A model generated the notes under the pieces. The model made no database searches. It worked only from the letters and a program-made list of their open reading frames with translations, and had not been told where the DNA came from. Below are positions 43,701-50,549 of a stretch of 50,549 nucleotides of DNA, in pieces. The DNA lies in the NCBI GenBank assembly GCA_030040995.1, contig JASHOS010000170.1:1-50549 (forward strand), read 5' to 3'. Position 1 is the stretch's first letter, and each line of letters begins with the position of its first letter. The DNA comes from Terriglobia bacterium (GTDB lineage Bacteria > Acidobacteriota > Terriglobia > UBA7540). The position numbers and the translations under genes are program-made.

Positions 43701-44020
43701 CAGAGGGAAAAACGGAAGCTGCGCAAGCGGCATGGGAAAAGGCCGCCGCCGAAGGAAAACCGTCCCTGGTGGAAGGAGGAACCCGGAGAAGCTCGGAGGA
43801 GTTTTACACGGCGTTGGCCTTGGGGCAGTTGGGCCATGCCGGCGAAGAAACGTATGTTCTTAATAGCTTGGCCAATCGGGCGACCCAAGCCTCTGGCAGG
43901 CTCGGATCGAGATCGAGCGTTCGGCAACTGATAGCATACCCTGATCTAAGGCTCGAATTGCCGAAACAAACGGCGTTCTCCCTCGTTATCCCTGCCGTTC
44001 CACCCGGCCAGGTCGGCTAA
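40769..44020 (+). CDS. Exported DUF5107 and tetratricopeptide-repeat protein
   Basis: The 1083-residue protein starts at ATG 40769 behind GGAAGAG with a signal peptide (ILISLSVALGIVLVQPSYAA). The first 420 or so residues match the DUF5107 domain, a galactose-mutarotase-like beta-sandwich, with YLENEYLKATILPGLDGRVY, GGIEFNFPNGHT, ELYWWWANASVPATPD and WTEYWYPVQGLGSGF. The rest is TPR repeats (DSGYVPALMKLAARQYLAAD; DPRVQYLAGVIYRGAGELHT; DYRLYVNLDEIYTQLGETAA). DUF5107-TPR proteins occur in gene groups for glycan use, but their activity is not established; a sugar-binding role is inferred. The upstream gap holds the nested inverted repeat. Confidence 0.85.
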   Translation: MMFRRILISLSVALGIVLVQPSYAAQVRVRQGTIGIPTYLLGPPDPNPPFPLVNSHNIYPYTALDDLTAAKKTLTYQAIYLENEYLKATILPGLDGRVYSLYDKVAKREVFYRNNVIKYGLVGLRGAWISGGIEFNFPNGHTTDTVSPVDRCIRQNPDGSATVTVGDVDQVSNMYWQVALTLRPGVARLEQRVTLLNSTSLPELYWWWANASVPATPDMQFIYPMREANPHSHTEIWTFPDWKGVDYSWYKNVRHATSLFGVDVHRDFFGAYYHKADDGVIHVADYHQVYGKKTWTWGVAGDGLIWTRLLTDNDGPYNEIQAGRFQTQLSQEVMPPHRVETWTEYWYPVQGLGSGFVEGTPQFAINAVWPSISASEKSAVDLAVSPAVALDGAKIEVKLGNQTLKEFAPVSFEPLETKRFTIPVADIAAARKQLDVTIQDAGGSILLHWFAGAPIDGNQNLPLKPGVHAINQEPDRELTIEELFLRGVDAEGEGTPLEAARIYNEVLARDSGYVPALMKLAARQYLAADFPSAEALIVRALARDPKDPRVQYLAGVIYRGAGELHTAKDAFWSALRFGGEKAPAFLQLGEISIQQKDYSSAMTLLQKAITYNPGDGVAQSDLAVALRRAGNVHAAAHVSAEAVQMMPTLPYALAERWRDEERLDPRSAQTEQAADQWRRAVGFRSQSYLEAGAWYRRLGDLASSDFVLRDALRHLASKNLSPLIYYYLAANTWDSGMAGGTAYAARVIEANPEAVFPDRVSEAAVLREALAHNPLDSRAQYYLGNFLFAHDHYQEAAQQWGHAVSEGYRYPVLFRNLGIDAWKVENRLPSAAQYYAKAIAQDPQDYRLYVNLDEIYTQLGETAARARLLAAAPLSVQDKDTVRARKVLLDVEMKQYDKALEALHGHDFKPWEGGQIIRDLFVLANVEKGRQAYVARHFSVAEKAFREAMTYPDNLGIGPPDNPQNEEALYWLGNTLKAEGKTEAAQAAWEKAAAEGKPSLVEGGTRRSSEEFYTALALGQLGHAGEETYVLNSLANRATQASGRLGSRSSVRQLIAYPDLRLELPKQTAFSLVIPAVPPGQVG

Positions 44021-44189
44021 CTCCGTTCCGAGCTCTCGCGTCTCCCCTCCGCCTCGCGCTTGCGATCATCAGCCAGGCTGGCCACTTTTTGCTTAACTTT
44101 AGCCTTCTACCTGATGGAGCTTCCCGCGCGCTTACGCTTCTTGCTCTGTGCCCTGGTTAAACCGGCCTTCTCACCACGTCGAGCGAAAG

Positions 44190-44470
44190 GCAAGGTTTCA
44201 AACTCGCCCTGGAGTTTCTCCATTCTGAGCCGCGAAGCGGCGCTCTATCACAGCCCAGGCCAGCCGGCCTGGGTTAAGGACATACTACTTGTCGTACCAC
44301 TGGAGCCCTGAAAGGGCGTGCCATCGCGAATGCTCGCATGGGCCACGTGTGGGATTGAGGGTGCTTCGGGCCGCCCCTTCAGGGCTCGTCTTCGCGAGGG
44401 CAGACTCGATTCCCTGGGCGTTGCCCAGGGCTATGATGGAGCGGCCCTTCGGGCCTCCAAGTCTGCGGGT
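44190..44470. repeat. Cluster of GC-rich hairpins
   Basis: Several adjacent short hairpins: GCCGCGAAGCGGC (44230-44242), CCCAGGCC...GGCCTGGG (44253-44274), CCCTGAAAGGG (44306-44316), GCCCCTTCAGGGC and CCCTGGGCGTTGCCCAGGG (about 44411-44429). No reading frame with coding character is present between 44021 and the DUF892 remnant. Such hairpin clusters are common in GC-rich intergenic repeats of this kind. Confidence 0.5.
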
Positions 44471-44541
44471 TCCACTGCCTCCCAAATGTAGAAACTACCG
44501 GGCCACCGAAATTCGTGAGAAATCCTGGTTAAACCTTCTCG

Positions 44542-44886
44542 TCACGCGGATGCTCCTGCTGCTTCCCGGTTGACGGACTGCTCGGCAATTTGCGTCAGTT
44601 TATGATCGGCATCTTTCTCCTCCTGCAACGTCTCATCCAGAAGCGAAACAGCGAATGAATTTCCAATTCTGGCCGCCCACGTCCGGAGAGAGCCGTAGAC
44701 CTCTATTTCGTAGTGCTCCACTCCCTGTGCTCCGGCAATCAGGCCGGCATCGAGCACGGACGGATCACCTTTTTGGCCGATCTGATCCTCTCCTTCCTTG
44801 TGAGAATACCCCGGCCTGCTCTTCCGTTTAGCGACGGCTCTCACATATCCACGGCACCTCAGTAGATTTCCAGTCCGAATAGGCAA
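44542..44886 (-). pseudogene. 5'-truncated DUF892 (ferritin-like, YciE/YciF-type) gene
   Basis: Residues near the C-terminal two thirds of the frame (44542 to about 44772) match the last half of DUF892 proteins: DPSVLDAGLIAGAQGVEHYE, IEVYGSLRTWAARIG, and LLDETLQEEKDADHKLTQIA. Full-length members have about 165 residues and two more ferritin-like helices at the N-terminus, which are absent; the frame upstream (to 44886) is unrelated. The Glu/His positions of the remaining helices are kept (VEHYE). It is therefore a remnant rather than a working gene. Confidence 0.75.
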
Positions 44887-44979
44887 GTTTTACCGACACT
44901 AAGCAAATATTGCCTCAAAAGTATCTGGCACCTTGGTCCTAAAGTGTTCACCTGATATCGGCTAAGGTTTTTACCCAAG

Positions 44980-44996
44980 TGGCACGCGACGTGCGA
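44980..44996 (+). promoter_or_regulatory. Sigma-54-like promoter
   Basis: TGGCACGCGACGTGCGA has the GG-N10-GC spacing of sigma-54 (-24/-12) promoters, with TGGCAC at -24 and GTGC at -12 (one mismatch to TTGC). Transcription would start near 45007, giving a leader of about 315 bases before the DUF4082 gene at 45322. Confidence 0.45.
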
Positions 44997-45006
44997 AAAA
45001 AGTCAG

Positions 45007-45321
45007 CCTGCCGCTAACAACAATTCGAAATCGTTGCTAGGTCTAACATATCGCCCTAGCTGGAATTGTAGCGGCTGTTTCGTGCCTCGAACCGGCCGGC
45101 GGCGGCAGGCCCAAGAGGCTTCTTGGGACCTGTCCCTGGGTGACCCTGTCTGTTGCGCTCCGCTTGAGCAGGTCACCGGGCAGAGTTGTTCTTCGCGTTT
45201 CTTCACCGGCCCGGTGCAACGGGCGGCAATCACCGCCGCTGGAAAGTAAAACCTAGAGTTAAGTTCCCTTTTGCAAGTTGCCGTATACGTGTGCCGCACC
45301 GAGGGGTGATGAGGAGGAACC
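45007..45321 (+). promoter_or_regulatory. Long 5' leader of the DUF4082 gene
   Basis: The region between the predicted start site and the ATG at 45322 has no convincing reading frame. It contains hairpins such as GGGTGACC (45139-45146) pairing with GGTCACC (45171-45177), and a GAGGAGGAACC ribosome-binding site just before the ATG. I do not recognise a riboswitch class. Confidence 0.35.
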
Positions 45322-46509
45322 ATGCCAACCCACCGCTCTGGAGACGCCGCATACTTTGGATTTATAGCCCAACCAGCGCCCGCGCTAATCGGACTCGTGG
45401 TTGCGATGGTTGTAGCTTCCCTCGCACCTTTCGCCCAAGCATCAACCCTCTGGAGCCCGTCAACCGTTCCCGCGACAACGTCGTTTGACGATTCGTACTC
45501 TTATGAACTTGGAGTGAAGTTCGAGTCCAGCGTAAGTGGCTATATCACCGGCGTGCGCTTCTACAAAGGCGCTGGCAACACGGGCACTCATATCGGCCAT
45601 CTTTGGACTGCGAGCGGTACGTTGCTGGCCTCCGCTACTTTCACCAATGAATCTTCCTCGGGCTGGCAAACGGTTAGCTTCTCTTCTCCTGTCGCCATCA
45701 CGGCTAATACCGTTTACGTGGCGTCCTACTGGGACCCGGAGGGACACTACGCGCTGTCCCGGCCTTATTTCACCTCGGCCTATAGCAACCCACCGTTGGA
45801 GGCTCTGGCCAGTGGAACCGACGGGCCAAACGGCGTGTATTTTAGCGGAAGCAGCAGCGGATTCCCTACGGGAAGCTATGAAGAGAGCAATTATTGGGTT
45901 GACGTGCTTTTCGCGCTATCAACCTCCGCCGCAGCAGACGCAACAACGCAGCTCTTATCGGGTAGCCCGTCCAGCCTGAGCTTTGGCGACGTGAGCGTTG
46001 GAACCAGCAGCACGCTCCCTGTGGTGATCACCAACACCGGTACCGGCAGCGTAACGATCTCGACAGCGTCCGCCAGCGGCACAGGATTCAGCGTCAGCGC
46101 TCCGACCCTGCCTCTAACCGTGGCGTCCGGCCAGGATGCCAGTTTTAGCGTCACGTTTGAGCCCACGGCCGCCGGGAGCGACACGGGCGAACTTTCAGTG
46201 ACGAGCAATGCTAGCAATTCTCCTACCGTCACTTCGCTCTCCGGAACCGGGGTAAGTACGCCGGCGTCTGTGAGCTTATCCTGGACGGCCAGCACTTCAA
46301 CCGGCGTGGTAGGCTACTACGTCTATCGTGGAACTGCCTCAGGAGGACCCTATACACAGCTCAATTCGTCACCGGTTGACGCCACTACCTACACCGACAC
46401 TACCGTGGAGGCGGGCGAGACGTATTACTATGTGACGACTGCAGTCACCTCCCAAGGCACGCAAAGCGCCTACTCGAACCAGGCCGAGGCCGTTGTCCCA
46501 TCTTCGTGA
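45322..46509 (+). CDS. Exported DUF4082 / ASH / fibronectin-III protein
   Basis: The 395-residue protein has an N-terminal hydrophobic export segment (LIGLVVAMVVASLAPFAQAS). A DUF4082 beta-sandwich (about 40-200) follows: YELGVKFESSVSGYITGVRF, GHLWTASGTLLASATF and ANTVYVASYWDPEGHYALS. An ASH/HYDIN-like domain lies at about 215-310 (SFGDVSVGTSSTLPVVITNT). A fibronectin-III-like domain ends the protein (VGYYVYRGTASGGPYTQLNS). Modules of this kind occur in secreted or cell-surface proteins that bind carbohydrate or other surfaces. No PEP-CTERM or LPXTG-type sorting tail is seen. The ATG has a GAGGAGG site. A sigma-54-like promoter about 340 bases upstream may control it. Confidence 0.82.
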   Translation: MPTHRSGDAAYFGFIAQPAPALIGLVVAMVVASLAPFAQASTLWSPSTVPATTSFDDSYSYELGVKFESSVSGYITGVRFYKGAGNTGTHIGHLWTASGTLLASATFTNESSSGWQTVSFSSPVAITANTVYVASYWDPEGHYALSRPYFTSAYSNPPLEALASGTDGPNGVYFSGSSSGFPTGSYEESNYWVDVLFALSTSAAADATTQLLSGSPSSLSFGDVSVGTSSTLPVVITNTGTGSVTISTASASGTGFSVSAPTLPLTVASGQDASFSVTFEPTAAGSDTGELSVTSNASNSPTVTSLSGTGVSTPASVSLSWTASTSTGVVGYYVYRGTASGGPYTQLNSSPVDATTYTDTTVEAGETYYYVTTAVTSQGTQSAYSNQAEAVVPSS

Positions 46510-46525
46510 TCAGCCTACGGACAAA

Positions 46526-46763
46526 CCCGCTCACTCGCCTGCGGGCAGGAGCCGCTCCGTCGCTGAAGCTCTGGAGCGTAAGCGACCTTCGGTGGGTGCA
46601 GGCCCGGCCCGCGCTCCACGCCACAGGCAAGGCGCAAGAAAGCGCCGGCCCTCACCCACCCGTCAGAGCGTGTGAGTGAAGTGCACATCTCACCACAAAG
46701 ACACCAAGACCACGGAGAAAGGAATTTTGTTTTCAGGTTCTGTGCCTTGGTGTCTTTGTGGTG
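46526..46763. repeat. GC-rich repeat plus perfect inverted repeat
   Basis: Bases 46526-46660 are a reverse copy of the 37517-37663 repeat with the near-identical 72-base insert. Bases 46691-46708 (CACCACAAAGACACCAAG) and 46746-46763 form a perfect 18-bp inverted repeat with a 37-base loop. The remainder of the gap up to 47046 shows no gene. Confidence 0.6.
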
Positions 46764-47046
46764 CAAGCGATTAATTCCCGGCCCTTCGGCTGACGGGCGC
46801 GCCCTCTTCCGCAAGCGCCTGAGTGTGCCCCACATCTCTTGCTGAAGACCCTCGGGGACTGCTACGCTCTACGCAAAACACGAGGGCCGAAGGCCCACCT
46901 CTTGGAATCCTGGAAGCTCCAGTTTGGAATTGCCCAAAACCGCTGAGGAATGCTAAAAGGAAACTAGCAGGAATGGCCAGTCTCGCTTCACGTTACGGAA
47001 GAACGGTGAAGCAAGCGGGCTACGGTTTAGAAGCGAACTCATCACG

Positions 47047-47658
47047 ATGGACAACGAAAACTCAGGCGCTGCCGAACTGGCGGCGGACAGTCGGACCGTG
47101 GCGCCTCTATTGCTCACGGAGCCTTTCCCATGCCCACACTGCGGCCAAATGCTAGCGCCTTCATGCCGCTCTTGCGTGGCTTGCCATCAGCCCATCGATA
47201 TCACACAAATCCGCCGTCCTGAACCGGGCGCTTCCGCTTTGCCGCAGCCCGGCGCAACGGTCCCTACCACCCAAACTCGGCATTTTTCGTGGCCAATTTT
47301 CTTCGTCGTGTTTGCCGCCGCCTTCGCCATCATCTCAATTGGAGTTCGTTTTGTAGGTGTCGAGACCAGTCAACTGATGTTCATCGGCATTACGTTCGCG
47401 TGCGCGGGATGGGTTTTCATGGACGCTCACGCCAAGGGTTTGCCCCGGCCCTGGCGCTGGAGCATTATGACGCTGTTTTTCTGGATTATCTTCTTTCCGT
47501 GGTATCTGGGGCGCCGAAGGAAACCACGCGATCCGTGCTTGGTTATAGAGTCTCCGCACAGTATTCTTTTTCGCGTCCTTTTTTGGTTCGTTCTGGTCTC
47601 GCTGTTCTTCCTATTCTTGAGCTTCATCACTGCAATGGTGAAGATTCCCCCGCACTAG
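47047..47658 (+). CDS. Small membrane protein with zinc-ribbon-like N-terminus
   Basis: The 203-residue protein has an N-terminal cysteine cluster, CPHCGQMLAPSCRSCVACHQ (residues about 29-48), like a short zinc ribbon. Three or four membrane helices follow, about 80-105 (FFVVFAAAFAIISIGVRFV), 108-126, 140-157 and 175-198. I do not recognise a named family for the whole protein. No ribosome-binding site of good quality is seen before the ATG at 47047. The neighbours (a secreted protein and a convergent TPR gene) do not suggest a role. Confidence 0.7.
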   Translation: MDNENSGAAELAADSRTVAPLLLTEPFPCPHCGQMLAPSCRSCVACHQPIDITQIRRPEPGASALPQPGATVPTTQTRHFSWPIFFVVFAAAFAIISIGVRFVGVETSQLMFIGITFACAGWVFMDAHAKGLPRPWRWSIMTLFFWIIFFPWYLGRRRKPRDPCLVIESPHSILFRVLFWFVLVSLFFLFLSFITAMVKIPPH

Positions 47659-47749
47659 CAAATATACTGAGCGACATAAGCCCGCGACGCTCGATCGCTG
47701 TAGCGCCGATCTGCCACCGGCGAGTTTCGTCGTTCATTCAGTAGAACAC

Positions 47750-48562
47750 CTATCTCGTGGCATGCTTCACCCGCCCAAACTGCGCAAAATCATACTCAGG
47801 GTCTATTTCGAGAACCCGCAACCATGCCCGCACTGCGTCCTCAATTTCATCGAGTTCGACAAAGCAAAATCCAAGCGCGTGATGGACAAATCCGTCCTGA
47901 ACGCGATAAGCAAGGGCTTCGTCATAGGCCGCGCGAGCGCCCGCCCAATTGCTGGCGCGGATGCAATGGTAGCCACGCTCACAGGTGCGGATCCAGGGTT
48001 CGAGGCCGGAGCTTGGCTCGACGAGAATCGGCCGATCGCGCCGCACGACCAGAATTCTCTCAGCACATTCGCGAAGGTTGTCGCGCGCCGGCGATTCGTC
48101 AAAAATTGCAATCGAGTGCACCAAATCCCGGAGGGCACGATTCAGGTCCTGCACGCCCGGTTCAGATGAATACAACAGCTTCAGAGCGCTCCGGTAATGC
48201 TCGCGGCTTTCCAGCAACGATTCCGCTTTGATGAGGAACTCTTCCGCCTTGGCATGTTGCGGGTCCAGTTCAAGAGCGCGGCGATAACAGGCGGCGGCCG
48301 CCTCCAGCTCGCCCGTGGAACCGCAGGCGTGGCCCATCAGCAAATGAGTTGTGGCGCCAGCGAAACCTGAGCCCACCGCTCGCGTCAGAGCCTCGACAGC
48401 CCGGTCCGGTCGGCGGGTTTCGAGGTAGCAGACGCCCAATTCTTGCCAGGCTTCTCCGTTCTCCGGGTCTTCGGCAACCAACTCGCCAAGGAGTTCAATG
48501 GCAACCGGGAAATCCGCCCGGCTGATGGCTTCCCGCGCCAGGTCTAATTTGACTTTCGTCAT
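47750..48562 (-). CDS. Cytoplasmic tetratricopeptide-repeat protein
   Basis: The 270-residue protein is made of TPR helices: EAISRADFPVAIELLGELVA, WQELGVCYLETRRPDRAVEA, ELEAAAACYRRALELDPQHA at about 16-105, then a less regular middle region (120-200) and further repeats with VHHALGFCFVELDEIEDAVR near 230-250. No signal peptide is present. TPR proteins act as protein-protein scaffolds; the partner is unknown. The start ATG 48562 lies at the edge of the repeat 48568-48667, and no Shine-Dalgarno is evident. The permease gene at the window edge is on the same strand upstream. Confidence 0.8.
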   Translation of the reverse strand: MTKVKLDLAREAISRADFPVAIELLGELVAEDPENGEAWQELGVCYLETRRPDRAVEALTRAVGSGFAGATTHLLMGHACGSTGELEAAAACYRRALELDPQHAKAEEFLIKAESLLESREHYRSALKLLYSSEPGVQDLNRALRDLVHSIAIFDESPARDNLRECAERILVVRRDRPILVEPSSGLEPWIRTCERGYHCIRASNWAGARAAYDEALAYRVQDGFVHHALGFCFVELDEIEDAVRAWLRVLEIDPEYDFAQFGRVKHATR

Positions 48563-48567
48563 AAAAA

Positions 48568-48667
48568 AGCTATCAGCGATCAGCCGTCAGCAGGCAGGGG
48601 GTGAAAGCTGGAGTTCCGTTCATGTTTTGCGGCCGTCGCAAGGCGGCATGGCTGAAGGCTGATAGCT
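48568..48667. repeat. AGCTATCAGC-type inverted-repeat element
   Basis: The arm AGCTATCAGCGATCAGCCGT (48568 onward) pairs with GGCTGAAGGCTGATAGCT (48650-48667), across about 60 bases that hold a GCGGCCGTCGC hairpin. Related units lie at 35690-35754. The element fills the gap between the TPR and permease genes. Confidence 0.6.
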
Positions 48668-48674
48668 GATTTGT

Positions 48675-50549
48675 TCATTCATACCGCAAGGCTTCCATAG
48701 GATCAACCTTCGTTGCCCGGCGCGCCGGAATATAACACGCAGCAAAGCTCACTCCAACCAGTATGAGTGAAACGGCGATGAAGGTGAACGGGTCCGTCGG
48801 CCGCACGTTGTAAAGCAGGCTGGCCATCAGGCGGGTGAGGCCAAGCGCCGCAATGACCCCCGCGGCCAGCCCTGCCGATGCCAGCTTCATCCCCTGCCCG
48901 GCCACGAGCTTCAGCACATCCTGGCGCCGCGCCCCGAGCGCCATGCGGATGCCGATTTCGTGCGTCCGTTGCGCAACAGAGTAAGATATGACGCCGTAAA
49001 TGCCTACCGAGGCGAGCACGAGCGCAGCCGCAGCGAACAATGCCAAGAGCAGGGCCACGAACTGTTGCTGCTGTGAGGACTCGGACACAATTTGGCTCAT
49101 CGTCCCCGCGTCGAAAACGGGCAGTTCCCGGTCAAGGCTGTGGACTGCTTGCCTTAGGGCAGTGACTTGGCTGAGCGGCGGAATCGTGCTCCTCATCACC
49201 ACAATCAGGTAAGAATCGTTGTCGGTATATTCGGGAGTATAGGCTTCCGGGATCGGACGCTCATCGAGCCCGAACTCCCGTACATCACCTACAACTCCGA
49301 TGACTGTAACCCATTTAGGTTTTTGGTAACCCTGGGAGAAACGCTTGCCAACAGCATTCTGATTGGGCCAGAAAAGGTGCGCCATGGTCTCATTGATGAC
49401 CGCGACCAGCGGAGACTTAGGTCCATCGTGAGGTGTGAAGTCACGTCCCGCGAGCAGAGGAATCCGCATGGTGCGGAAATAGTCCGGCATCACCGTACAC
49501 CACTCCACGAGCGGGCTCGACCACATATTCTTCGGAAGCGGCTGGCCTTCGATATAAACCACCCCATTGCTGCCTCCTTCGAGCGGTAACTCGCTTGCCG
49601 CAGATGCCGATTGAACGCCGGGAAGCGCGCGGAGGCGGTCCATGAGTTGCTGGTAAAATCCCCTGATCTGCTCGTCCTGGGTATACCTCGTGTCCGGAAG
49701 GGAAAGGCGCGCTTTCAACACGTGATGGGGATCGAAGCCAGCCTCGACGCCCATTAAACGCACCAGGCTCTTGATGGCCAAGCCTGCTCCGATCAGCATG
49801 ACGAGAGCCAAGGCGATTTCACTCGCGGTCAGCACACTACGGGAACGGTGGTGCGGCGCCGCGGTGGTTCGCCCACCCTCCTTGAGCGCTTCGTGCAAAT
49901 CAGGTTTTGAGGCTTGAATCGCAGGAACCATGCCCGCAAAGACGCCAGTCAAGAGCGCCACCAGGAAAGTGAAGGCGAAGACTGAGCCGCCAAGATGGAC
50001 CGCAATGACGCCCGGAATATAGCCCGTGGGCGCTGCATACAGCAACACGCGCAAGGCAGCCCAGCCCAGCGCGAGTCCCGCCAAGCCCCCCAGCAGAAAC
50101 AGGAGGACACTTTCGGTCACCAACTGGCGCATCAGGCGCCACCGGCCGGAGCCGACCGCCAGGCGAATAGCAATCTCGCGTTGTCGTCCGACCGCTTTGG
50201 CGAGCATTAGGCTGGCGATGTTGGCGCAGGCGATCAGCAGCAGGAAACCAACGGCCGCGAAGAGAACCAGAAGTGCCGGCCTCACGTCCTGGGTTAATTG
50301 ATCGCGCAGGCTCTGCGCCTTGGCATACACGCCGGTGTCAGTGTCTGGATGTTGCATGGCCAGCCGGTACGACACGGTATCCATCTCCGCTCGTGCTTTG
50401 CGTAGGGAAACGCCCGGCTTCAGTCGCGCCATCACCCACAGCCAATGATTGCCGCGTGACTGTCTCCACTTGGGTTGCTGCAGGTTGAGAGGAATCCAGA
50501 ACTCCGGCTTGGTTCCAAAGAATTGGGGGAACTTGAGCGACGGCTTCAT
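48675..50549 (-). CDS. MacB/ADOP-type ABC permease, 5' end beyond the window
   Basis: The visible 624 residues are the C-terminal three quarters of an acidobacterial duplicated-orphan-type permease. Seen are part of the first periplasmic MacB core (PEFWIPLNLQQ; WLWVMARLKPGVSLRKARAE), the helices VLFAAVGFLLLIACANIASL and the FtsX-like loop AVGRQREIAIRLAVGSGRWR. The second periplasmic domain follows (HVLKARLSLPDTRY; ALPGVQSASAASELPLEGG), then the last FtsX domain (IGIRMALGARRQDVLKLVAG) ending RATKVDPMEALRYE. Full-length members have about 800 residues, so the first Met at 50549 is internal and the N-terminus lies outside. They transport lipids, peptides or drugs or act mechanically; no ATPase gene is next to it here. 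Confidence 0.9.
   Translation of the reverse strand: MKPSLKFPQFFGTKPEFWIPLNLQQPKWRQSRGNHWLWVMARLKPGVSLRKARAEMDTVSYRLAMQHPDTDTGVYAKAQSLRDQLTQDVRPALLVLFAAVGFLLLIACANIASLMLAKAVGRQREIAIRLAVGSGRWRLMRQLVTESVLLFLLGGLAGLALGWAALRVLLYAAPTGYIPGVIAVHLGGSVFAFTFLVALLTGVFAGMVPAIQASKPDLHEALKEGGRTTAAPHHRSRSVLTASEIALALVMLIGAGLAIKSLVRLMGVEAGFDPHHVLKARLSLPDTRYTQDEQIRGFYQQLMDRLRALPGVQSASAASELPLEGGSNGVVYIEGQPLPKNMWSSPLVEWCTVMPDYFRTMRIPLLAGRDFTPHDGPKSPLVAVINETMAHLFWPNQNAVGKRFSQGYQKPKWVTVIGVVGDVREFGLDERPIPEAYTPEYTDNDSYLIVVMRSTIPPLSQVTALRQAVHSLDRELPVFDAGTMSQIVSESSQQQQFVALLLALFAAAALVLASVGIYGVISYSVAQRTHEIGIRMALGARRQDVLKLVAGQGMKLASAGLAAGVIAALGLTRLMASLLYNVRPTDPFTFIAVSLILVGVSFAACYIPARRATKVDPMEALRYE

Noticed and set aside
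44927-44945. A second TGGCAC sequence as another sigma-54 promoter
   Set aside because: The GG-N10-GC spacing is not met.
45007-45321. Possible cyclic-di-GMP or other riboswitch in the DUF4082 leader
   Set aside because: The conserved core bases of known classes are not found; only generic hairpins are visible.
1-50549. CRISPR arrays, tRNA, rRNA or complete transposase genes
   Set aside because: No regularly spaced direct repeats, cloverleaf-like sequences, rRNA segments or transposase motifs were seen on either strand.

Overview
The window looks like a chromosomal piece of an Acidobacteriota genome, probably from a soil lineage. The grounds are a GC-rich sequence, a long Oar-like TonB-dependent receptor with an N-terminal carboxypeptidase-regulatory domain, an ADOP/MacB-type permease at the right edge, many Tat-exported sugar oxidoreductases and TIM-barrel proteins, and intergenic gaps full of dispersed hairpin repeats. 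This assignment is inference from gene content; no rRNA or tRNA gene is visible.

Layout. (1) 1-1958: smpB and pepA, overlapping by 4 bases. (2) 2263-5894: an exported GH78 alpha-L-rhamnosidase on the minus strand, diverging from a small basic DUF6496-type protein. (3) 6338-9202: a three-gene proton-translocating transhydrogenase operon (pntAA-pntAB-pntB). (4) 9207-11040: a VOC protein and a GxxExxY (PD-(D/E)XK-like) gene interleaved with three copies of a 140-170 bp repeat. (5) 11122-18335: an ECF sigma factor, a giant zinc-finger/FecR anti-sigma-like membrane protein, and two ATPase/permease pairs of ABC-2 type. (6) 18348-22953: minus-strand exported DUF362 protein, M48 metalloprotease and a TonB-like protein. 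(7) 23207-40366: a carbohydrate region with a SIS sugar isomerase, a LacI regulator, di-haem cytochrome c, PQQ-type dehydrogenase, TIM-barrel isomerase, TonB-dependent receptor, a decayed hicBA pair, gluconate-2-dehydrogenase subunit 3, GMC oxidoreductase, a second TIM-barrel isomerase and a Gfo/Idh/MocA oxidoreductase. (8) 40769-50549: an exported DUF5107-TPR protein, a DUF892 gene remnant, an exported DUF4082/ASH/FN3 protein, a small zinc-ribbon membrane protein, a TPR protein and a permease cut by the window edge.

How it fits together. Region 7 reads as uptake plus extracytoplasmic oxidation of sugars or glycosides. The receptor brings substrate across the outer membrane. The GMC enzyme carries a C-x2-C-x2-C-x3-C motif suggestive of an Fe-S cluster and would work with its subunit-3 partner. 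The Gfo/Idh/MocA and TIM-barrel proteins would process oxidised (possibly 3-keto) sugars, and cytochrome c would take electrons. Two promoters, one for the SIS gene and one for the receptor, share the same tandem operator: two LacI-type half-CG palindromes whose centres are 13 bp apart, just downstream of the -10. They flank the lacI gene between them, which is the clearest regulatory logic in the window.

The most unusual material is the GxxExxY gene embedded between long hairpin-forming repeats that supply its own C-terminus and the N-terminus of the neighbouring VOC gene. Other unusual items are the shared operators, a hicA inactivated by an apparent one-base loss, a sigma-54-like promoter with a roughly 310-base leader before the DUF4082 gene, and a nested inverted-repeat element at 40431-40696.
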